NCBI GenBank assembly: GCA_947624205.1
Contig: CANQJI010000002.1
Location: 1-64,000 of the forward strand
Reading direction: 5' to 3'
Length of the DNA: 64,000 bases
Source: an uncultured Akkermansia sp.
GTDB taxonomy: Bacteria; Verrucomicrobiota; Verrucomicrobiia; Verrucomicrobiales; Akkermansiaceae
Below are positions 1 to 8,119 of the stretch, in pieces. The stretch's first letter is position 1. Each line of letters starts with the position of its first letter. A model generated the notes under the pieces. It saw nothing but the letters and a program-made list of their open reading frames with translations. It was not told the DNA's origin and ran no database searches. The translations under genes and the position numbers were made by a program.

Positions 1-53
1 GGCAAAAACAAAAGTCGATGGCAAAAACAAAAGTCGATGACAAAAATGAAAGT
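1..53. repeat. Short tandem repeat (~19 bp: ggcaaaaacaaaagtcgat x2 plus a degenerate third copy), truncated by window start
   Basis: Direct reading of bases 1-53; two exact copies followed by gacaaaaatgaaagt. Confidence 0.7.
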
Positions 54-62
54 TCCATGTTA

Positions 63-94
63 GGGGCGGGTCACCTTTTACAGTGACCCGCCCC
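63..94. terminator. Hairpin GGGGCGGGTCAC...GTGACCCGCCCC downstream of the 129-347 minus gene
   Basis: 12-bp perfect inverted repeat; no strong T tract. Confidence 0.5.
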
Positions 95-128
95 CACAGA
101 AAGGAACTTGAAAGGAAGATGGCAATGG

Positions 129-347
129 TTAGAAGGCCAGCAGCACGCAGCCCAAGATGATCAGGCTGAGCATGAGGGCCGGGATCCCCACGATGAGAGA
201 CAGACGCAGCAGGATCGGATGCTTGTAGCCGTACAGCTGAGCCGCGTTCATTTCTTCAACGGGAGTGTCGTCGGCTTCCATGAAGCAGTAGGGAGCCGCG
301 AAGATGCCGCAAAGCAGGCAGATGATGATCAAAGTAGAGATAGACAT
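129..347 (-). CDS. Small hydrophobic (membrane) protein
   Basis: Two hydrophobic segments; GGAGG just upstream of ATG; preferred over the overlapping + ORF. Confidence 0.65.
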   Translation of the reverse strand: MSISTLIIICLLCGIFAAPYCFMEADDTPVEEMNAAQLYGYKHPILLRLSLIVGIPALMLSLIILGCVLLAF

Positions 348-382
348 GATTAACCTCCAAATGTTTTTATTATGGTTTAGGT

Positions 383-1159
383 TTACTCGATGGTCTCGGA
401 GTACGCTTTGTCGTACTCAAGGAGCATGTTGACGATCGTCACCGTGGTCTTGTCCTTCACAGCTTCCAGCTGACGGAAGCTATCGAAGTACCAGTAGATC
501 CCATCGTTGTGCTCGCCGGAGATGGTGTCGATGGGCTCGCCGGCAACCTCGTGCAGAGCGACTAAGGCGTACCTGATGGAGAGGCTCTCGATGAACTTCT
601 CGATCCCCTCTTCGGTGAGCCTCTCGTCCTCGGCCACGGTACGTTTAACAAGATCGGTGTACATGTCGCCCATGACACCCGGGACCTGGGCCGCAATATC
701 GCGGGCGGTATGCCACGCATCGCAGACATAGTTGACCAGGGAGACGACATAGCTACTCTCGTTGATCACGGAGATCTTCTCCAGGTACTCATCGAGAGCG
801 GCGCGCTTGATGATCACGTAATAGATCCTGTGCTCGACATTCAGACGCTCCAGGGTCTCGCCGGACTTGCCGCGGTAGAAGCGGATGACGGCATACTCGT
901 GCGGGTTGAGCTGGCTCTCAGCAGTCACGTTGATGAACGTGTTGCAGAAGTAGTCAGCAGCGATGATGTCGAAATGCATGGGATCGGGAGCGGGGCTGAA
1001 ATCGGGAGTCCCATCTTCCTTATAACGAGGAAGATGCCAGGTTGGGTTGGCGACGTTGTTGTAACGGAACGGGCGGTAGCCGTCGGCGGTCAGCTCCGCG
1101 TAGGCCTTGGTCATGCTGGTGGCAATCTGCTGATAGCGAGTGATAACATGAACGAACAT
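383..1159 (-). CDS. Hypothetical phage protein
   Basis: Long ORF; AAAGGAAC RBS before the internal ATG at 1159; conserved leader upstream. Confidence 0.75.
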   Translation of the reverse strand: MFVHVITRYQQIATSMTKAYAELTADGYRPFRYNNVANPTWHLPRYKEDGTPDFSPAPDPMHFDIIAADYFCNTFINVTAESQLNPHEYAVIRFYRGKSGETLERLNVEHRIYYVIIKRAALDEYLEKISVINESSYVVSLVNYVCDAWHTARDIAAQVPGVMGDMYTDLVKRTVAEDERLTEEGIEKFIESLSIRYALVALHEVAGEPIDTISGEHNDGIYWYFDSFRQLEAVKDKTTVTIVNMLLEYDKAYSETIE

Positions 1160-1187
1160 TTTTTGGTTCCTTTCTGGCACGGCCTTA

Positions 1188-1260
1188 TACGTGCCCAGTA
1201 AAATTATTTAGACCAAGTTGAATATGTATTCTTGGTCTTCTTACACCTAGATGATATACT
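1188..1260 (-). promoter_or_regulatory. Promoter-like AGTATATCAT plus conserved leader AAGAAGACCAAGAATACAT..ACTTGGTCTAAATAATTTTA and hairpin, upstream of the 383-1159 gene
   Basis: Same arrangement at 52520-52610. Confidence 0.6.
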
Positions 1261-1322
1261 GGTCGGAATACCCCATTTTTCGATTTCCATAACCCCGAAA
1301 ACTGGCCCATAAAGGAGGCCTA

Positions 1323-1904
1323 ATGGATATGAATTTTTATCAGAGATTCTCCGGTCATTTGACGACCACGTTGCGCCATAAGTGGTATGTATTTCAAGAA
1401 TGCTGTAAGGCCGGAATCCCGTTCAGGGGCATCATGCACGATATGTCCAAGTTATCCCCGATCGAGTTCTGGGAAAGTGTCAAATATTATCAAGGTGATA
1501 AGTCTCCCATCGTAGCGAGTAAGGCTGCCAATGGGTATTCCAAAGCTTGGCAGCATCATAAGGGCCACAATCCACATCATTATGAGTATTGGATCGACAA
1601 TCTGGACCATGGTGGAACTCCGGTTCCAATGCCGTTTTTGTGTGTTCTGGAACTGGTTTGCGACTATCTGGGAGCTTGTAAGGCGTATGAGAAAGGCGCA
1701 TTTAGCTACCAGAAAGAATATGAATGGTGGCTTCGTAAAAGCTCTGGCCAAATCGCTATGCACCCAGCTACCAAGCAATTTGTCTCTCAGATGCTTTGGA
1801 GAATGACCTGGGATAACAGCGACCGGTGTTTGAGTAAAGAATATGCCTACACAGTATACACGAAGTGCTGTGATGAATTCGGGGTGAAGGCGGTCTGGAA
1901 ATGA
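1323..1904 (+). CDS. DUF5662-like protein
   Basis: FRGIMHDMSKLSPIEF...HHKGHNPHHYEYW signature typical of the DUF5662 family (recognised from memory). Confidence 0.7.
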   Translation: MDMNFYQRFSGHLTTTLRHKWYVFQECCKAGIPFRGIMHDMSKLSPIEFWESVKYYQGDKSPIVASKAANGYSKAWQHHKGHNPHHYEYWIDNLDHGGTPVPMPFLCVLELVCDYLGACKAYEKGAFSYQKEYEWWLRKSSGQIAMHPATKQFVSQMLWRMTWDNSDRCLSKEYAYTVYTKCCDEFGVKAVWK

Positions 1905-1969
1905 CCGCCTTCACCCATTTAAATATATCATCAGATAGTGAAGAGATTCCACTGAAAGGAGTTGTCGAT

Positions 1970-3994
1970 ATGAGTTTACATCTGAACCAGTTGCAAAACG
2001 ACGTCATTCGGTTGTATCATTCTCTGAAGACCGTGGATACGCCGAATGGACATATCGAGATTGACCGACTGCCAATGTATCAGGATACCATCGTAGAATA
2101 CGCGAGAGCGATTCTGTACAACGATTTTACTCCGTCCGATGCAGGATTGGAAGCATTGATCCGGTTGAATCTGGATCAATATGCGTATTCTGAGAAAGGT
2201 GAGGTCTTCATCTCTGACCACGAGTATGACATGCTCATGAATATGTGGATGTCCCGTGGTGGTGAGCAGATCATCTATTGTGACGTCTTTGAGAATGCTT
2301 GGCCGATGGCGGAGCACACGGCGCCCTGGATGGTGGGTTCTGTCAAGAAGACCTATAAGATCCAGAATATGCGTCAGTATTTTGAAGAGACCTATACAAA
2401 AGCTGGCACGAAGATCATCAACTGGGTTGTGGCACCGAAATATGATGGTGTCTCGGCGAACATCGAGATCCGCAACGGGAAAGTGCATCAGGCATTGACC
2501 CGAGGAGATCGAGCTCTCGGTCAGGACATTACGCCGTTGATCCAGAGGTCCAAGAATATTGACAAAGTAATCGAGAAACTCGGTGGGCATATCACGGGGT
2601 ATCTCAAAGCAGAAGTCTGCGTATCGTCGGAAGACTTCCCGGTGATGAAAGAAGCTGGGTATGCGAACCGTCGATCCGCAACCACCGCTGTGATCAATAC
2701 TCCGAAAAATCTTCGATTTGCACGTTGTGTGAGCATCGTTCCGCTCATGTTCTATAGCGAAAATCGAGAAGCGAGGTATTGCCCGCCATGCTCGATTTAT
2801 CTTAAGAATCCATCGCAAAACGAACTCCTGCGTAACATGGTTGACCTACTGCGAAAAGCCAAAGATTCGTCGTTTCCCTATCGGGTTGATGGCGTCGTAG
2901 TATTTCCGTGTATCACCGACCAGAATACCGCCGATGTTATGGAAAATGCAATGGCGTATAAGATCAACACCGCCGAGGCATTGACCACGATCGAGTATGG
3001 TTATATCAGCATTGGGCGGATGGGCAAAGCGACTCCCATGGTGAAAGTCAAACCATGCGAAGTCAATGAGACCATCGTGACTGATGTGAACATCGGGTCG
3101 TTTGCGATCTGGGATAAACTGGGTCTGCATGAGCACGAAAAGGTCTATATCTATTCCGCAGGGGATGTGATTCCGCAGTTGAGACTTCCGGGTGAACGCG
3201 TCTATGATGAAGACGCCCCGAAGATCCGTCTCAAGATGGTGTGTCCGTATTGTGGGCATCCATTGGAGAACTCCTCCTGTATCAATCCCCATTGTCGCCG
3301 AGTGATGGCCGGAAGAATTACGAACTTCCTGGCGAAGCTGGGCGTTGAAGATATCTCCGACGCGACAATAGATCTACTCGTCCAATCGAGGAGACTTCGC
3401 GACATCGCAGATATCTTCGTTTTAACTCGTTCGGATTTGGATGGGATTCCCGGCATCGGAGATGGCAAAGCCAATATGATTCTCCAGAATATCCGGCAGC
3501 TGTCCAAAACACCCGTTCGCGTCTCGGAATTCTTTGGTTCTCTTGGGATTCCTGGAATCTCGACGAAACTCTGTCGAGAGATCTTCCAGAATGTGTCGTT
3601 GAATGAATTCTTGAATGACAAGGACTATGACCTCGAGCTCAAGATCATGAATACGGATGCCCTGGGGCCGAAGCGTGTCGAGACAATTATTGATTTCCGG
3701 AATGACTTCAAGTCTGAAATTCAGGAAATCATGAGCCACATGACGATTGTGGAAGACCGTCAATACTACGGCAACGTGGTCTTCACGGGATTCCGCGATA
3801 AGGAATGGGCTCTCAAATTTGATCATCTCGGATTCTCGGTGAGCGACAATCTCAATTCCAGTACGGTATGCGTGATTGCCGCGAACCAGAATACTGGTAA
3901 AGCGATGAAAGCAAAGCAACGCGGTCTTCCCATCTTCACAGTTGGGGAAATCGAGAGAGCATATGCATTCTGCGAGAACCAGATCCGTAGATGA
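1970..3994 (+). CDS. ligA: NAD-dependent DNA ligase (LigA-like)
   Basis: KYDGVSANI adenylation motif, C4 zinc finger CPYCGH..CINPHC, HhH repeats, C-terminal BRCT-like region; start chosen at ATG after AAAGGAG. Confidence 0.94.
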   Translation: MSLHLNQLQNDVIRLYHSLKTVDTPNGHIEIDRLPMYQDTIVEYARAILYNDFTPSDAGLEALIRLNLDQYAYSEKGEVFISDHEYDMLMNMWMSRGGEQIIYCDVFENAWPMAEHTAPWMVGSVKKTYKIQNMRQYFEETYTKAGTKIINWVVAPKYDGVSANIEIRNGKVHQALTRGDRALGQDITPLIQRSKNIDKVIEKLGGHITGYLKAEVCVSSEDFPVMKEAGYANRRSATTAVINTPKNLRFARCVSIVPLMFYSENREARYCPPCSIYLKNPSQNELLRNMVDLLRKAKDSSFPYRVDGVVVFPCITDQNTADVMENAMAYKINTAEALTTIEYGYISIGRMGKATPMVKVKPCEVNETIVTDVNIGSFAIWDKLGLHEHEKVYIYSAGDVIPQLRLPGERVYDEDAPKIRLKMVCPYCGHPLENSSCINPHCRRVMAGRITNFLAKLGVEDISDATIDLLVQSRRLRDIADIFVLTRSDLDGIPGIGDGKANMILQNIRQLSKTPVRVSEFFGSLGIPGISTKLCREIFQNVSLNEFLNDKDYDLELKIMNTDALGPKRVETIIDFRNDFKSEIQEIMSHMTIVEDRQYYGNVVFTGFRDKEWALKFDHLGFSVSDNLNSSTVCVIAANQNTGKAMKAKQRGLPIFTVGEIERAYAFCENQIRR

Positions 3995-4006
3995 AAAATC
4001 TGTATC

Positions 4007-4015
4007 GTATATCAT
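4007..4015 (+). promoter_or_regulatory. Promoter-like motif GTATATCAT
   Basis: ~32 nt upstream of the 4047 start; matches recurrent intergenic motif. Confidence 0.5.
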
Positions 4016-4046
4016 CCTTGCAGCATGAAATAGGAGGCAACCCAAA

Positions 4047-4784
4047 ATGGCAAAAGAAACCAACACCCCTATCACACCAATTCTTCCCGGCAGCCCCAAG
4101 CAGCAAGAAATCACCCGGGCGATCGAAGATCATGTACGTCCGATTCTGTCGAAGGATGCTCGCTATGACGTCCATCGTCCGTTTCTGATGTATACCACGG
4201 CCGTCTGTGTGCTGAAAGCTTTTGTCCATCAGATCAACAAGTTGGTCTTGACGGGTCACGATGGGCGACTGAACCTGGGGCCAGTTCTGGGAGCGGCGCT
4301 TTCTGCGAAAGCAGCAGATGCTGAGAAGGATGGCAATCTGAATATCATCCTGTATCCGTTGGACGATGACCTGCGGGTCACCGATCTGAAGGATTTTATC
4401 TTTGATGGCACCGATCCAAGCAAGCAGAATCCGAATTCTCCGGTGATGGAATCTCTGCCGATGGCGCTGAAAGTTCGGAACCCGATGGAAGGTGAGGTTC
4501 TGAAAGAGATCGACCGACTGGCGAATGCGAGCATGATGATGAATCATGGCATTTCCTATCGGGAGATGTATGGCGCCGTCGTGATCGGTGTCTATTTTAT
4601 CACCGGAGCGATTGAGTATTTGAAGCAACTCGCCGCTGAGGGAAAACATGGATTCTACAACCTGGGCGACGTGGTTGAGATCAAATATACCACGACGGAT
4701 GAGGGCAAGCCTGTTTTGAACTTCGCTCCCGGCGTCATTGCCAAGCTGACGATCAAACAAGACTCGGCCACCGAAACCGCGTAA
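4047..4784 (+). CDS. Hypothetical phage protein
   Basis: ORF with good RBS. Confidence 0.8.
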   Translation: MAKETNTPITPILPGSPKQQEITRAIEDHVRPILSKDARYDVHRPFLMYTTAVCVLKAFVHQINKLVLTGHDGRLNLGPVLGAALSAKAADAEKDGNLNIILYPLDDDLRVTDLKDFIFDGTDPSKQNPNSPVMESLPMALKVRNPMEGEVLKEIDRLANASMMMNHGISYREMYGAVVIGVYFITGAIEYLKQLAAEGKHGFYNLGDVVEIKYTTTDEGKPVLNFAPGVIAKLTIKQDSATETA

Positions 4785-4799
4785 AAGGAGGCAATCGTC

Positions 4800-5246
4800 A
4801 TGGCGTTGAAACCGGAGTTACTTTCGAAGAAGAGCCTCGCGCTCTATCGAGCATTCGACCACGCTACCATCGAAGCAAATGGCGGTCGTATGCGAATCGA
4901 CAATTCTGGCGATACGTTCTATACTAAAGTCAACGCGGCTGTCTCAGCCCTAATTCTCTCCAAGGTGGACAAGGATGCTGAGCAGCCTCTGAAACCCTGT
5001 CTCGATTTAATCGGGCAAACCATCACAGTCCTTAAGATCACAATCTATCCGCCGCGAATCTCTGACCCAACTATGCTGGAAGAGATCGAGCAGGACGGAG
5101 ATTCGATATTCATCAAGCTCAATCGGGGGTATCAGAAAGGCATGTACGTCGAGAATGTCATTCTCGACAATGTAGATATCGCACCGGCAGCCAGCGATCC
5201 CAGTTGGCTGGTTATCAAGAAGCTTGAGGTATCTCGTCTCAAGTGA
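4800..5246 (+). CDS. Hypothetical phage protein
   Basis: ORF with AAAGGAGG RBS. Confidence 0.8.
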   Translation: MALKPELLSKKSLALYRAFDHATIEANGGRMRIDNSGDTFYTKVNAAVSALILSKVDKDAEQPLKPCLDLIGQTITVLKITIYPPRISDPTMLEEIEQDGDSIFIKLNRGYQKGMYVENVILDNVDIAPAASDPSWLVIKKLEVSRLK

Positions 5247-5250
5247 TCAT

Positions 5251-5300
5251 AAAGGGCTGAAGTCAGATACCGTCACAGGTACTACTTCAGCCCTTTCTTT
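5251..5300 (+). terminator. Rho-independent terminator
   Basis: AAAGGGCTGAAGT...ACTTCAGCCCTTTCTTTT. Confidence 0.75.
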
Positions 5301-5346
5301 TGCTTGTAAAACCTTTTCAAGATCTCACAAAATTGAGGTGAACCCA

Positions 5347-5751
5347 GTGGCAAACTACTGGATTGTGGCGCTATTCTCCATCGCACTCTTTGATGGAGTC
5401 GTCACAATTTTCAGTGCTCTCACACGGAAACAGCGAGGGCCTGAGACATCTGAAAGTAAATTTTGGCGTTTCACACTTCCCGTCGTATTCTCCATTCTCG
5501 GTGGGTACTTCACACCCGAGACACGCAATACTGTCGGGATGGTATTTCGTGACGCCGTAATGGTACTTCTATTACTCAACTTGGCATTCTTGGTTTGGAG
5601 CCTCATGGAATTTGTGGATGCCGAATTCAAGAAGAATGAACTCAAACCTCTCGACTACGCAAGAGCGTTTCTTATGTGGATTTCCATTACCCTCTTGAAT
5701 GTCGCTCTGCTTGGCGGGTGGGTTAGAATCGTCGCGCCATTATTCGCATAG
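5347..5751 (+). CDS. Polytopic membrane protein
   Basis: Several hydrophobic helices; GTG start after GAGGTGAA; upstream part of the ORF lies in the terminator. Confidence 0.7.
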   Translation: MANYWIVALFSIALFDGVVTIFSALTRKQRGPETSESKFWRFTLPVVFSILGGYFTPETRNTVGMVFRDAVMVLLLLNLAFLVWSLMEFVDAEFKKNELKPLDYARAFLMWISITLLNVALLGGWVRIVAPLFA

Positions 5752-5763
5752 AGGTGATGAAGT

Positions 5764-6201
5764 ATGAGTATACCAGCCTGGATTCTCTTTGCACTACAAG
5801 GCTCGGTGCTGCTTTCGTACCGTTTCTACACACTCCCCCACCTAAAGAATGAATTTGAACTTCATTTCACAGAGCCAACCCACCCTTCTCATCGAAACGT
5901 CTTCTGGGCTGGGTACGTACTTCTCCTGACAATTGTATCGGCACTCGTAATCTCGTACATCCTGAATGGCCCCGAAGGAATCCGCGGCGCTATCCTGTGT
6001 TATGCAGAAGCAATCGCATTGGGTATCCTAACGGAATCCTTCGTCGATATGGTCCGGTATTATGAGATTCCGAAACGTAAAGGAGAAGAGACTCGTTTCT
6101 ATCAACTGACGGGTGTATTTGCACTCTCTTTCGCCCTATTCTGGGTTGTGATTTACTGCATGATCGCAACGATCTACCTCGGAGTTTATAAAGTCATCTA
6201 A
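5764..6201 (+). CDS. Polytopic membrane protein
   Basis: Several hydrophobic helices; adjacent to previous membrane gene. Confidence 0.8.
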   Translation: MSIPAWILFALQGSVLLSYRFYTLPHLKNEFELHFTEPTHPSHRNVFWAGYVLLLTIVSALVISYILNGPEGIRGAILCYAEAIALGILTESFVDMVRYYEIPKRKGEETRFYQLTGVFALSFALFWVVIYCMIATIYLGVYKVI

Positions 6202-6224
6202 TTCGTATCAAAGGAGTCCTCACT

Positions 6225-8117
6225 ATGCTCCACACGATTCACGATTTCCCCAACCCCATGCTCAAAGAGATCAACAAAGACTTTCTTCTCTCCACCAACG
6301 ATATTCCCATCGAGGATCTTGTCGTGATGGTGATGAAGGAGTATGAAGCGATCGCGAATATCGAAATCACGGGCTACGATATCATTACCGACCCGGATAA
6401 AATCGATATCAACGAGCACTCCATCAATATCAACTACAAACGCCGGAAAGCGTCCATCGAGATTCCGCGCAATAAATACCTGGCGACCAACCGAGTGGGC
6501 GAGATTCGATTCTATATCAAGCTCACCACCAACAAGGAAACCACCAACATCGTCAAGAAGATCTTGATTCCCATCGAGTACGAGGGATTCTACGCAATCA
6601 ATAATAAGAAGTGGAAGACCCTCTGGCAGTTGGTGGATGCATCGACATATTCCCAGAAAGGCAAGATTACCCTCAAGTCGAGGATGCCGATCATCATCTA
6701 CAAATCCAAGAAGCGTCTCTACACCGACATGTCCGGCGAGATTGTCGAGTATTCGTCCTATAGCTACGCCATGAATGGCAAGCCTCGTTATGGTGGCAAA
6801 GCCAAGGTGAAGTTCATCAATCCCTTGATGATCTTTGCCGCAAAGATTGGCATTTATAAGACGATTGACTATTTCAACCTCGGTCATGCCATGGAGTTTG
6901 TGGATGCTGAGACAGAGCCCGATTGGGATTGGGAAACCTACCGGTACTTCCAGATTGATGACCTGGTACTTCGGGTCAATCGCTATCTGGTCGACACTAT
7001 TCCCTTTATCGGAAGCTTCGTGGCCATGATGATGGGTCTTGCTTCACAAGATTACCGTGTCACCAAGGAAGTCGCCGAGGATACCTATTACTGGAGATGC
7101 CGGATTGGCGCCATTGGGAATATTTCTCGGACGAAATCCTTGTCCACTTTCTATGAGAAGGGCAACACCTCGATCTACATGGTGGAACGCCTTCTCGACT
7201 CCATCAGCCGGATGGACCTCCGTCTTCCCGAGCCCTACAAGAAGGACATCTATGCTATCCTCCGCTGGATGATTCTGGATTTCGATCAACTCAAGAATCG
7301 GAATAACATGGATCTGAATAACAAGAGGATTCGCAAGAATGAGTACATCGTACTCTCCTCGCTGGGTAAGAAGATCTCGGAGAATATCAACAAATTGATC
7401 GAGAAGAAGAGCAAGTCCAAGCTCAACACCATGGACACCCTTCTCGAACTCTTTAACTTTGGCTCTGATATCATCGTAGCTGGCATGCGCAACATTGGAG
7501 ACCTGATCAAGGCTGACGAGTTGGTCAACGACATGACCATGCTGCAAGATCTCTATTTCTCTGCCAAAGGTCCGAACTCTCTTGGCGAGCAATCGTCCAA
7601 GATCATCTCTCAGAAGTATCGCAACATTCATCCGTCCTATGTGGGAAGAATCGATATCAACGTGTCGTCCAACTCCGATGTCGGTATGAGTGGCGCGTTT
7701 ACTCCTTTCCTACAACTCTATGATCGGTTCTACTTCTCGCCTGAACACGAACCCTGCTCCGCTGGCATGCATATCCAGAAGGAGATTGCAGAATACTACA
7801 ATAGTCCTGCCTGTCAGGCACTCGGCTTCCCCGTCGAGATTACCTTCGACAGCATCGATGACTATATGAAGTACGTCGCGGAGCATGATGAGCAGTTCCC
7901 AGGATTGAAGTATGAGGAGATTCGCATTGTTGAGAAACTCGATGCCGCTCCCTCCTACTTCGGCCGTAGAGCCAAACCTATTGAACCCCCAGCCCCGGAA
8001 CCTCCCAAAGAAGAACCCGCCGATGAATCGGATGCAGAGCCTGAATCCGAAACCGATTCTGAGGAAGTGGAAGAGGAACCGGAAACTACAGAGCCCGAAT
8101 CGAATGAGGAGGCGTAA
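6225..8117 (+). CDS. DNA-directed RNA polymerase beta subunit fragment (N-terminal/central part)
   Basis: FDQLKNRNNMDLNNKRIR (cf. DDIDHLGNRRVR) and AKGPNSLGEQSSK..RNIHPSYVGRIDINVSSNSDVGMSGAFTPF (cf. [30 protein letters not shown]). Confidence 0.85.
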   Translation: MLHTIHDFPNPMLKEINKDFLLSTNDIPIEDLVVMVMKEYEAIANIEITGYDIITDPDKIDINEHSININYKRRKASIEIPRNKYLATNRVGEIRFYIKLTTNKETTNIVKKILIPIEYEGFYAINNKKWKTLWQLVDASTYSQKGKITLKSRMPIIIYKSKKRLYTDMSGEIVEYSSYSYAMNGKPRYGGKAKVKFINPLMIFAAKIGIYKTIDYFNLGHAMEFVDAETEPDWDWETYRYFQIDDLVLRVNRYLVDTIPFIGSFVAMMMGLASQDYRVTKEVAEDTYYWRCRIGAIGNISRTKSLSTFYEKGNTSIYMVERLLDSISRMDLRLPEPYKKDIYAILRWMILDFDQLKNRNNMDLNNKRIRKNEYIVLSSLGKKISENINKLIEKKSKSKLNTMDTLLELFNFGSDIIVAGMRNIGDLIKADELVNDMTMLQDLYFSAKGPNSLGEQSSKIISQKYRNIHPSYVGRIDINVSSNSDVGMSGAFTPFLQLYDRFYFSPEHEPCSAGMHIQKEIAEYYNSPACQALGFPVEITFDSIDDYMKYVAEHDEQFPGLKYEEIRIVEKLDAAPSYFGRRAKPIEPPAPEPPKEEPADESDAEPESETDSEEVEEEPETTEPESNEEA

Positions 8118-8119
8118 TC

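Noticed and set aside
108-353. Plus-strand 81-aa ORF
   Set aside because: Overlaps the minus small membrane gene, which has a GGAGG RBS; the plus ORF is highly polar with no RBS
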